Assembly (NCBI RefSeq): GCF_004320535.1
Contig: NZ_SIHY01000001.1
Span: forward strand, 1,426,001 to 1,490,000
Origin: Arthrobacter sp. S41
GTDB taxonomy: Bacteria > Actinomycetota > Actinomycetes > Actinomycetales > Micrococcaceae
Direction of reading: 5' to 3'
Length of the DNA: 64,000 nucleotides
Shown here in pieces: positions 49,929-57,306 of this stretch. The number at the start of each line of letters is the position of its first letter. Positions within the stretch are counted from its first letter, which is position 1. Made by a program: the position numbers and the translations under genes. The notes beneath the pieces were generated by a model. It was given only the letters and a program-made list of their open reading frames with translations. It was not told the DNA's origin and searched no databases.

Positions 49929-50719
49929 GCGTCCAATCCATATCCTTGCTCCCGCAGCTGCCGGCGAGTGGCGCCTGCCTGCATCTTTGCCAGCAGGTCT
50001 TCGCGCCCCGGTGCGAGCTCATACTTAAGCAACTGTTTAGCCTTGGCGGGTATTTCCTCGCCGATTCCATACGAGGGGCACAAGGACGCCACCGGGCATA
50101 CTCCGCAGGCGGGTTTGCGAGCGTGACAGATGCGCCGACCGTGGAAAACTACGCGGTGGCTGAGCATGGTCCAGTCCCGCTTTTCGAAGAGTGCTCCTAC
50201 CGCTTGTTCCAGCTTGACTGGATCGGTTTCGTCACTCCACCCAAAGCGGTTGGCCAAACGACCAAAGTGGGTATCAACGGTAATTCCAGGCACGCCAAAG
50301 GCATTGCCTAGCACCACGTTGGCGGTCTTACGTCCGACTCCGGGAAGCTTGATGAGTTCTTCGAGCTTGGGTGGAACCTGTCCGCTGTGGCGCTCGACCA
50401 GTGCCGCGGAAAGCCCCAGTAAGGAATCGGTTTTTGCCCGGAAGAACCCGGTGGACCTAATCAGCGCTTCGATCTCGCTTCGCTCCGCTTGGCTCATTGC
50501 CAGCGCATCCGGGAAACGTGCAAAGAGCGCCGGGGTGATCGCGTTGACCCGCACGTCGGTGGTTTGCGCTGAGAGCACCGTCGCCACCAACAACTCGAAG
50601 GGGTTTTCAAAGTCGAGTTCCGGGACCGCATAGGGATAGGTCTGCGCCAGCACCCGATTAATTTTGCGCGCTCGACGCTTGAGCCCCAGTTCAGTTTCCA
50701 ATTTTGGTTTTTTCGCCAC
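49925..50719 (-). CDS. nth: Endonuclease III
   Basis: Base excision repair glycosylase/AP lyase for oxidised pyrimidines; 264 residues. The helix-hairpin-helix has the catalytic Lys in [15 protein letters not shown], and the catalytic Asp is in [14 protein letters not shown]. The 4Fe-4S cluster is formed by C-X6-C-X2-C-X5-C ([17 protein letters not shown]). The GTG at 50719 has neither a clear ribosome binding site nor a TANNNT box. Coupled to the NUDIX gene downstream. Confidence 0.96.
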   Translation of the reverse strand: MAKKPKLETELGLKRRARKINRVLAQTYPYAVPELDFENPFELLVATVLSAQTTDVRVNAITPALFARFPDALAMSQAERSEIEALIRSTGFFRAKTDSLLGLSAALVERHSGQVPPKLEELIKLPGVGRKTANVVLGNAFGVPGITVDTHFGRLANRFGWSDETDPVKLEQAVGALFEKRDWTMLSHRVVFHGRRICHARKPACGVCPVASLCPSYGIGEEIPAKAKQLLKYELAPGREDLLAKMQAGATRRQLREQGYGLDA

Positions 50720-50868
50720 GGATAGATCGTGTCATGTGCGGGCCGTGTTTTCACTGTGGGACACCGTTGTTAGTTGCTGTTCATCGCTGTGAGCTGACCG
50801 TTGAGCGCAGAAATCACACTCTTTCTCCCTGTTCGAGAACACAATTCACCTCCAAAGCCTTATAAGGA

Positions 50869-50884
50869 TGTAACTTTGATCACA
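50869..50884 (+). promoter_or_regulatory. Crp/GlxR-like site upstream of acs
   Basis: TGTAACTTTGATCACA matches TGTGA-N6-TCACA with one mismatch. It ends 37 nt before the acs start. Acetate genes are known GlxR targets in Corynebacterium. Confidence 0.6.
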
Positions 50885-50921
50885 GAGAATATTTATGTTT
50901 ACACGGAAGGAAACGAAGCCC

Positions 50922-52898
50922 GTGAGCGATTCAAAAACCCTAGACAACCTGTCACACGAAGACCGTGCCTTTGCTCCGAGCAAAGAGTTCAGTGACCAAG
51001 CCGTAGCCACCTCGGCCAGCTATGAGGCGGCCAACGCTGACCGCCTGCAATATTGGGCTGATCAGGCGCGCAAGGTACTTACCTGGGACACCGATTTCAC
51101 GCAGACCTTGGACTGGAGTGAAGCACCGGTTTCCAAGTGGTTTGTCGGGGGCAAGCTCAACGCGGCATACAACGCACTGGACCGTCACGTCGAAAACGGT
51201 CTGGGAGATCGTGTGGCCATCTACTTTGAAGGCGAACCGGGCGACACCCGCACCTACACCTACGCCCAGCTGACCGAAGAGGTCAAAAAGGCTGCCAACG
51301 CATTTGAATCCTTGGGTGTTGCCAAGGGTGACCGTGTTGCCGTGTACCTGCCGATGATCCCTGAAGCGGTCATCACCATGCTCGCCTGCGCACGCATCGG
51401 CGCAATCCACTCAGTGGTCTTCGGTGGATTCTCCGCCGACGCGCTACGCAGCCGCATCGATGACGCGGACGCAAAATTGGTTGTCACCGCCGACGGCACC
51501 TGGCGCCGTGGCAAGCCTTCCCCACTGAAGCCTGCCGTGGACGGTGCACTGACTGCTCCGGGCCACACCGTGCAGAACGTCTTGGTCGTTAAGCGCAACG
51601 GCGAACCAGTGGAGTTTGGCCCACTGGATAAGTGGTGGCACGAAGTTGTCGACGAGGCCTCCACCGAGCACACCGCGGTGCCACACGATTCCGAGCACCC
51701 ACTGTTTGTGCTTTACACCTCGGGCACCACCGGCAAGCCAAAGGGCATCGTGCACACCACGGGCGGATTCCTCACCCAGGGTGCAGTCACCCACCGCGAT
51801 ACCTTCGACCTGCACCCAGAAACTGACGTGTACTGGTGCACCGCGGACATTGGCTGGATCACCGGTCACTCCTATGTCACCTATGCGCCGCTAATCAATG
51901 GCGCCACCCAGCTGATGTATGAAGGCACACCGGACACTCCGCACCAGGGCCGCTGGTGGGAACTGGTGGAAAAGTATGGGGTCTCCATTCTTTACACCGC
52001 GCCAACCGCTATCCGTACCTTCATGAAGTGGGGTCGTTCCATTCCCGATGGATTTGATCTGTCTTCGCTTCGGGTGCTGGGCTCGGTTGGTGAACCAATC
52101 AACCCAGAAGCTTGGATGTGGTACCGCGAGGTCATCGGCACCAACAACGGCAAAAACGGTGAACTCAAAGAAAACCCAACGCCGATCGTGGACACCTGGT
52201 GGCAGACCGAAACCGGCGCCCACATGATCGCTCCACTGCCCGGTGTCACCAATACCAAGCCAGGCTCGGCTCAGGTGGCTGTGCCAGGTATCAGCATTGA
52301 TGTAGTTGATGAAGCCGGTGAATCGGTCGGCGATGGCGAGGGTGGCTTCTTGGTCATCCGCGAGCCGTGGCCATCGATGCTGCGCGGCATCTGGGGCGAC
52401 ATGGACCGCTACAAGGAGACCTACTGGTCCCGCTTCGAGAACATGTACTTTGCCGGCGACGGCGCTAAGAAGGATGAAGACGGCGACATCTGGTTGCTCG
52501 GTCGTGTGGATGACGTGATGAACGTGTCCGGACATCGCCTGTCCACCACCGAGATCGAGTCTTCCTTGGTTGCCCACCCATATGTGGCTGAGGCAGCTGT
52601 TGTTGGTGCTAAGGATGACACCACCGGTGAAGCTGTAGTTGCCTTTGTCATCTTGCAAACCGAGCCTGCTGAAGGTGAAGACGTTGTGGCTACCTTGCGC
52701 AACCACGTAGGTAAGGACATTGGACCGATCGCCAAGCCGAAGCACGTGTTGGTGGTTCCTGAACTACCTAAGACACGTTCAGGCAAGATCATGCGCCGTC
52801 TGCTCAAGGACGTGGCTGAAGGTCGTGAAGTTGGCGATGCAACAACTCTCTCGGATTCCACCGTCATGAGTCAGATCGCCCAGTCCATGGGTAAGTAA
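50922..52898 (+). CDS. acs: Acetyl-CoA synthetase
   Basis: AMP-forming enzyme that activates acetate; 658 residues. The P-loop-like [31 protein letters not shown], and the hinge [18 protein letters not shown] are present. The acetylation-sensitive Lys lies in [12 protein letters not shown] near the C-terminus, a target of AcuC/Sir2-type deacetylases. I use GTG 50922 because GGAAGGAA (50905-50912) is suitably placed; ATG 50895 lies upstream of that site and would add nine residues. A Crp/GlxR-type site precedes it. Single gene, ended by a strong terminator. Confidence 0.97.
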   Translation: MSDSKTLDNLSHEDRAFAPSKEFSDQAVATSASYEAANADRLQYWADQARKVLTWDTDFTQTLDWSEAPVSKWFVGGKLNAAYNALDRHVENGLGDRVAIYFEGEPGDTRTYTYAQLTEEVKKAANAFESLGVAKGDRVAVYLPMIPEAVITMLACARIGAIHSVVFGGFSADALRSRIDDADAKLVVTADGTWRRGKPSPLKPAVDGALTAPGHTVQNVLVVKRNGEPVEFGPLDKWWHEVVDEASTEHTAVPHDSEHPLFVLYTSGTTGKPKGIVHTTGGFLTQGAVTHRDTFDLHPETDVYWCTADIGWITGHSYVTYAPLINGATQLMYEGTPDTPHQGRWWELVEKYGVSILYTAPTAIRTFMKWGRSIPDGFDLSSLRVLGSVGEPINPEAWMWYREVIGTNNGKNGELKENPTPIVDTWWQTETGAHMIAPLPGVTNTKPGSAQVAVPGISIDVVDEAGESVGDGEGGFLVIREPWPSMLRGIWGDMDRYKETYWSRFENMYFAGDGAKKDEDGDIWLLGRVDDVMNVSGHRLSTTEIESSLVAHPYVAEAAVVGAKDDTTGEAVVAFVILQTEPAEGEDVVATLRNHVGKDIGPIAKPKHVLVVPELPKTRSGKIMRRLLKDVAEGREVGDATTLSDSTVMSQIAQSMGK

Positions 52899-52913
52899 TC
52901 CAGAAATATTTCG

Positions 52914-52966
52914 ACGCCACCGCCGTGGAGAACAACAACATTGTTCTCCACGGCGGTGGCGTTTTC
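52914..52966 (+). terminator. Intrinsic terminator after acs
   Basis: A perfect 22-bp stem (52914-52935 with 52941-52962), loop CAACA, is followed by TTTTC. It is the longest perfect stem in the window. Confidence 0.9.
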
Positions 52967-53010
52967 TCGTTCATCAATAAAGGTTGGGCAACGAATGCGT
53001 GAGGATGTAA

Positions 53011-53016
53011 TAGATT
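53011..53016 (+). promoter_or_regulatory. Leaderless -10 box of aroQ
   Basis: TAGATT, 7 nt before the ATG at 53024. Confidence 0.6.
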
Positions 53017-53023
53017 TGAGTCC

Positions 53024-53476
53024 ATGACTGACAACGCATCGCGCACCATCTTGCTACTCAACGGACCAAACCTGAACTTGCTCGGTACTCGCGAACCCAA
53101 GATTTACGGACACGACACCTTGGCTGACGTTGAACAGCTGGCCCGCGACACCGCGGCGGCCCACGGATATGAATTGCGCACCTTGCAGTCCAACCATGAG
53201 GGTGTACTCATAGATGCGATCCACGAAGCACGCAGCACTGCCGCCGGTATCGTCATGAATCCTGGCGCCTTCACCCACACCTCAGTAGCCATTGCCGACG
53301 CACTCAGCGGTGTGGAGCTTCCAACCATCGAGGTGCACATTTCCAACGTGCATCAGCGTGAGGCATTCCGCCACCACTCTTACATCTCACCGGTAGCAAG
53401 CTCGATCATTGTGGGAGCCGGCGTTAATGGTTACAAGCTGGCCGTTGAGCAACTGGTGCACCTCCTGAGCAAGTAA
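53024..53476 (+). CDS. aroQ: Type II 3-dehydroquinate dehydratase
   Basis: Third step of the shikimate pathway, dodecameric type II enzyme; 150 residues. [19 protein letters not shown] at the N-terminus contains the catalytic Arg and Tyr region. [35 protein letters not shown] and the late [14 protein letters not shown] follow. It stands alone, not with other aro genes, and has a leaderless-type promoter. Confidence 0.97.
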   Translation: MTDNASRTILLLNGPNLNLLGTREPKIYGHDTLADVEQLARDTAAAHGYELRTLQSNHEGVLIDAIHEARSTAAGIVMNPGAFTHTSVAIADALSGVELPTIEVHISNVHQREAFRHHSYISPVASSIIVGAGVNGYKLAVEQLVHLLSK

Positions 53477-53489
53477 ACAGTCAACACAG

Positions 53490-54680
53490 CTAGTTGGCGA
53501 TGCAGTCCCCGGTGCTCACCGAGGTCCGATTCGAGCCACCAAGCTCCATCGCGTTTTCCATTTCGTCCAGGCTCAGTGCGAAGCCGACCTGATCATCGCT
53601 GCGTGACTTAGCGAAGATCAGGCCAACGGCTTCGCCTTCTTCGTCTAGCAGAGGTCCGCCAGAATTACCCTGAGCTACTTGGGCGCTGAGCTGGTAGACA
53701 GAGATTCGTCCTGGATCTTCACCGTATATATTTGCGATAGACACGTTGGCTCGGGAAGCGATGACGGCACTGCGGATTTGCTGCGGACCACCGGCTGGGT
53801 AGCCGATGAAGGCTGCGGCGTCGCCGCGAGTGAGCTCATCAGGTGCCAAGTCGATGACCGGGGTCTGTAAACCTTCGACATAAAGCAAAGCAATATCGGT
53901 CTCAGGATCAAAGTAAACGACGTTTCCGCGGTGAACTTCATTACGACCGGTTTCTACTGTTGCTGAGCCCAAGCCTGCGACCACGTGAGCATTTGTCATG
54001 ACCATTTCTGGTGCCACGACAAACCCGGAGCCGGTTAGGTTCACACCACATTGAACTGCGGTGCCCGAGACTTTGGCAGCTGATTCGGAAGCGGCGCGCT
54101 GCAAGTCAGTGGCCTGCCAATTGTGGTCCACCGGCTGATCAACCTGCGGTGCAAACGGATCCAGGAAGGCCGGCAAGGTTTCAGCGATCACTTTAGAACG
54201 TGCGCTGGAAATTGCTGAGTTCACAAACTGCGGAGTCGCCGAGCGGATAGCGGTAATCATCCCTGACTTACCAATCTCCATGGATAACTGCGGAATGCCC
54301 ATGCTGGAGGTGGAAAACGCCAGACCACCAATGATCGTGGCGCTAATGACCACGGAAAGCACACCGCCGGCAAAGCGATCAGCTGAACGCAAAAAATCGA
54401 CATTCATCCAGTGCCGAATGCGTGTGGCGATAACCCTGCCTAGAGCTTGGCCAAGGATGATCAGCACCGCTGCGGTGGCGACCATCAGCCCAACACGCCA
54501 CCACGGATTAGTGGCAAAGGTTGAAACCAAGGGGATGGCAAAGAACGCGGCAACACCTCCAAGAATGAGGCCCACCATGTCACCGACGGTCAGAAGAAAA
54601 CCTCGGCGGAGTCCGATGATGAAAAAGATCAGTAAAACTGCACAGATGGCTATGTCGAGCCAGCTGAAAATTCCGAGCAC
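53490..54680 (-). CDS. MarP-like periplasmic serine protease with N-terminal membrane domain
   Basis: A 396-residue protein. About four membrane segments (1-115, CvpA/colicin V production-like) precede a trypsin-like protease domain. The triad is visible: His in VMTNAHVVAG, Asp in DPETDIALLYV and Ser in AQGNSGGPLLDE. A Cys in TAVQCGVNL and one in the final STGDCIAN may form a disulfide as in M. tuberculosis MarP, which protects against acid and oxidative stress. GTG 54680 has GGAG 5 nt upstream; TTG 54683 is too close to it. Divergent from the crp gene. Confidence 0.92.
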   Translation of the reverse strand: MLGIFSWLDIAICAVLLIFFIIGLRRGFLLTVGDMVGLILGGVAAFFAIPLVSTFATNPWWRVGLMVATAAVLIILGQALGRVIATRIRHWMNVDFLRSADRFAGGVLSVVISATIIGGLAFSTSSMGIPQLSMEIGKSGMITAIRSATPQFVNSAISSARSKVIAETLPAFLDPFAPQVDQPVDHNWQATDLQRAASESAAKVSGTAVQCGVNLTGSGFVVAPEMVMTNAHVVAGLGSATVETGRNEVHRGNVVYFDPETDIALLYVEGLQTPVIDLAPDELTRGDAAAFIGYPAGGPQQIRSAVIASRANVSIANIYGEDPGRISVYQLSAQVAQGNSGGPLLDEEGEAVGLIFAKSRSDDQVGFALSLDEMENAMELGGSNRTSVSTGDCIAN

Positions 54681-54811
54681 CAAGACTCCAATGCGTTCAT
54701 TTACTTTGTATTAACCCAAGGTACCCTTAGAAGCTGATGGATTTCTGCGAGCATATCCGCGAGTTTTGACCTGATGAGCGTGACGTTCAACATTTTCTTG
54801 GTAAAACCACG

Positions 54812-54827
54812 TGTGGAAACTGTCACA
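54812..54827 (+). promoter_or_regulatory. Crp/GlxR-like site upstream of the crp gene
   Basis: TGTGGAAACTGTCACA matches TGTGA-N6-TCACA with one mismatch, 57 nt before the start. It suggests autoregulation and may also affect marP. Confidence 0.6.
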
Positions 54828-54884
54828 TTGTTACTGAATACGGCACAATGAGGTAAGCGCCTACTACTGTTGACAGGAGATTTA

Positions 54885-55562
54885 ATGGATATCGAGGTAC
54901 TGCGTCGCGCGCCACTGTTTGCGTCGCTTGGTGATGAAGTATTTACCGCGTTGACCGAAGAATTGACCGAGGTTGATCTGTCTCGCGGTGCATCGGTGTT
55001 CCGTGAAGGCGATCAAGGCGACCGTCTGTACTTCATCGTTTCGGGAAAGATTAAGCTGGGTCGCACCTCTTCGGATGGTCGCGAAAACCTGATTGCTGTT
55101 CTTGGCCCAGGTGAACTGTTTGGCGAAATGGCCCTATTCGATCCACACCCACGCAACGCTACGGCGACTGCTGTGTCGGAAACCCGACTTGCAGGTCTAA
55201 GCCACGAGAACATGCGCAAGGCGATCTTGAACTCCCCTGAGGTCTCGATCCAGTTGCTGCAGGCTCTGGCTGCTCGCTTGCGTCGCACCAACGAGTCCCT
55301 AGCGGACCTAGTCTTCTCCGACGTTCCTGGCCGTGTTGCCAAGGCTCTGCTGGATTTGGCTGATCGCTTCGGACGCCCAGCAACTGACGGCATCCTGGTA
55401 GCTCACGAGCTAACCCAGGAAGAGCTCGCTCAGCTGGTTGGCGCATCGCGTGAAACCGTAAACAAGGCATTGGCTGAATTTGTACAGCGCGGCTGGCTCC
55501 GCCTAGAAGCACGCGCTGTCGTGATTCTAGACATCCAGCGTCTGCGTCAGCGTTCACGCTAA
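54885..55562 (+). CDS. Crp/Fnr family regulator (GlxR-type cAMP receptor)
   Basis: Global regulator of carbon metabolism in Actinobacteria; 225 residues. The cyclic-nucleotide-binding domain includes FREGDQGDRLYFIVSGKIKL and the phosphate-binding loop LFGEMALFDPHPRNATA. The dimer helix follows (about 120-140), then the winged helix-turn-helix LTQEELAQLVGASRETVNKAL. ATG 54885 has AGGAG 7 nt upstream. Candidate sites of its type occur before itself, acs and the amylase gene. Confidence 0.95.
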   Translation: MDIEVLRRAPLFASLGDEVFTALTEELTEVDLSRGASVFREGDQGDRLYFIVSGKIKLGRTSSDGRENLIAVLGPGELFGEMALFDPHPRNATATAVSETRLAGLSHENMRKAILNSPEVSIQLLQALAARLRRTNESLADLVFSDVPGRVAKALLDLADRFGRPATDGILVAHELTQEELAQLVGASRETVNKALAEFVQRGWLRLEARAVVILDIQRLRQRSR

Positions 55563-55575
55563 ACGCACTTAGTAC

Positions 55576-55610
55576 AAAGGCCGAATATCCATCATGGATA
55601 TTCGGCCTTT
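55576..55610 (+). terminator. Terminator after crp
   Basis: A 16-bp stem AAAGGCCGAATATCCA/TGGATATTCGGCCTTT with a 3-nt loop, between convergent genes. Confidence 0.85.
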
Positions 55611-55628
55611 GTGTTTAACTCTAGTTTT

Positions 55629-56612
55629 TTAGTGACCGGCCAGAGCCTGCCAGGGACGCGATGACTCAGCGCTCATTGAGCCGAGCACTTCCAGATAGTG
55701 GATTCCATCGCGCACCAGCAAGTCTGGGTGTTTTAGGTCCAGGGCCCTAGACCGCGAAAGGTAAGCCACAACTCCGTTGGCATCCGACATGGCCTCAAGG
55801 ATCAGCTCCACTGCGGGGTAACTAATCTGCGAAAGATTGAGCCCTACGGTGTTGGGCTGGCCTACGAGGTCTCCCAACGCGGCGCTCTCGCGGCCGGCGA
55901 GAACTTGTTTGGCAACATTCCAGCGGGCCCATTTTCCTTTGCCACGAAGCAACGTCGGTTCTTGGCGAGTGGGAACGGTAGCCGCGAAGTACCAGGTATC
56001 AAATCTGCGCAGCGCAAAGTTTGGGCTGAGCCAGTGCGAGACCGGGCGCAACAAATCGGTGCGTAGTCCCAGTCCGCGACGGCGAAGAAATTCATCAAAG
56101 GATAAGTCCTGAACCGCAATGGCTTCCCGAGCGCTCATCCAGTCATCAGGGTCGGTCATCTCGACAATAGACTGCTCATCGGTGCCGGCTAATAATATGC
56201 CGGTCTCTTCGAACAGCTCACGGATGGCACAGACAATATAGGCCTGCACTAATTGCTGATCCAGCACGTCCATGCGCTTGGACCACTGAGAAAGACTTGG
56301 GCCAAACCATTGGTAAGTTGCTCGGTCACTGGCCTCGTGGCTACCACCTGGAAAGGCTACGTTGCCCAACGGTGAGCCGCCTGGCCGATAGGTCAGGTAA
56401 GTTTCCACACCGTTCGCGCAATCGTGCACCAGCGCAACAGAGGATGCGCGGCGCGGACTTCGAGGTGTGCGAGAGCCGAAGGTAAACCAATTTTCGGCAG
56501 TAGGGATCTGGTGCGGAGGCACATCAAAGATTCGGCGCACCATGCCGCTGCGCGGGCCACAAGGAAAAGCCCTTGCGGTCCGCGCAACTGGCGACTGAAA
56601 TGAACTACTCAA
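55629..56612 (-). CDS. NUDIX hydrolase
   Basis: A NUDIX-fold protein of up to 327 residues. The domain begins RRASSVALVHDC. The first part of the box lies at NVAFPGGSHEASD, and RELFEETGILL comes after a long insertion of about 45 residues, so this is the long-insert NUDT7/19-like type (acyl-CoA diphosphatase candidate). The start is uncertain. TTG 56612 overlaps the RidA gene by 8 nt and suits coupling; ATG 56543 would give 304 residues. Sequence further upstream is the antisense of RidA and can be excluded. Confidence 0.82.
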   Translation of the reverse strand: MSSSFQSPVARTARAFPCGPRSGMVRRIFDVPPHQIPTAENWFTFGSRTPRSPRRASSVALVHDCANGVETYLTYRPGGSPLGNVAFPGGSHEASDRATYQWFGPSLSQWSKRMDVLDQQLVQAYIVCAIRELFEETGILLAGTDEQSIVEMTDPDDWMSAREAIAVQDLSFDEFLRRRGLGLRTDLLRPVSHWLSPNFALRRFDTWYFAATVPTRQEPTLLRGKGKWARWNVAKQVLAGRESAALGDLVGQPNTVGLNLSQISYPAVELILEAMSDANGVVAYLSRSRALDLKHPDLLVRDGIHYLEVLGSMSAESSRPWQALAGH

Positions 56613-57081
56613 ATTCAGCGATGACCTCAACCTCGACTGGCGCATCCAGCGGCAGTACGGCGACACCAACGGCCGAACGTGAATGCAGGCCGGCATCTCC
56701 CAGGACCGCACCGAAGAATTCGGAGGCTCCGTTGATGACGCCAGGCTGTCCGGTGAACGAAGGATCTGACGACACGAAGCCGACAACCTTCACGATTCGT
56801 TTAATGCGATCTAGGTCACCGATCTCAGCCTTGATGGCAGCCAAAGCGTTCAGCGCAGCTACCTGCGCCTGAGCCTTCGCTTCTTCAGCTGAAACTTCTG
56901 CCCCAACCTTTCCAACAACTGAGAGTTCACCATTAATCAGTGGAAGCTGACCCGAGGTGTACACGTAGTTGCCGGTAGTTACTGCCGGCAGGTACGCGGC
57001 AACTGGTTTCGCTACGCCTGGCAGCGTGTGGCCGAGTTCAGCTAGGCGTGCTTCGACACGCGAAGAAGTGGCTTCTTGCAT
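56605..57081 (-). CDS. RidA family protein (enamine/imine deaminase-like)
   Basis: A 158-residue trimeric-fold protein of the YjgF/YER057c/UK114 superfamily. GNYVYTSGQLPLINGEL and ALNALAAIKAEIGDLDRIKRIVKVVGFV are typical. The otherwise conserved Arg in the C-terminal region (family form NxRxAVGVxxLP) appears as SRSAVGVAVLPLDAPVEVE, so it may be of the longer RidA subfamily with a different substrate. AAAGGAG precedes the ATG. Coupled to the NUDIX gene. Confidence 0.9.
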   Translation of the reverse strand: MQEATSSRVEARLAELGHTLPGVAKPVAAYLPAVTTGNYVYTSGQLPLINGELSVVGKVGAEVSAEEAKAQAQVAALNALAAIKAEIGDLDRIKRIVKVVGFVSSDPSFTGQPGVINGASEFFGAVLGDAGLHSRSAVGVAVLPLDAPVEVEVIAEFE

Positions 57082-57113
57082 GGGCTTTGTCTCCTTTAGG
57101 AAGTGTTAATTTA

Positions 57114-57269
57114 TTATTCTTTTTCGCGCTTCAGGTAGGCCACTGGCGAGGAGCCGTTGGGACCTGGAACAACAGTTACCAGCTCCCAGCCATCGTCTCC
57201 CCACTGGTCCAAAATCTGCTTCGTAGCGTGGATCAAGAGTGGCAAAGTAGCGTATTCCCATTTAGTCAT
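57114..57269 (-). CDS. DUF4177 family small protein
   Basis: A 51-residue protein, MTKWEYATLPLLIHATKQI at the start and GWELVTVVPGPNG in the middle. This is the usual actinobacterial DUF4177-like protein beside the penicillin-binding protein gene. Function unknown. The ATG at 57269 lies 7 nt after TAACGT on the minus strand. A long in-frame extension to 57545 is only the antisense of the PBP gene. Confidence 0.85.
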   Translation of the reverse strand: MTKWEYATLPLLIHATKQILDQWGDDGWELVTVVPGPNGSSPVAYLKREKE

Positions 57270-57276
57270 ACTGGAT

Positions 57277-57282
57277 ACGTTA
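57277..57282 (-). promoter_or_regulatory. Leaderless -10 box of the DUF4177 gene
   Basis: TAACGT on the minus strand, 7 nt before the ATG at 57269. Confidence 0.6.
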
Positions 57283-57293
57283 TCGCGTCCTTG

Positions 57294-57299
57294 TAAACT
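57294..57299 (+). promoter_or_regulatory. Leaderless -10 box of the PBP gene
   Basis: TAAACT, 7 nt before the ATG at 57307. It lies back to back with the DUF4177 promoter, 11 bp apart. Confidence 0.6.
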
Positions 57300-57306
57300 A
57301 ATAGGT

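Noticed and set aside
51891-52745. 284-residue minus-strand ORF
   Set aside because: It is antisense to acs, which is unmistakable. It has no recognisable domain.
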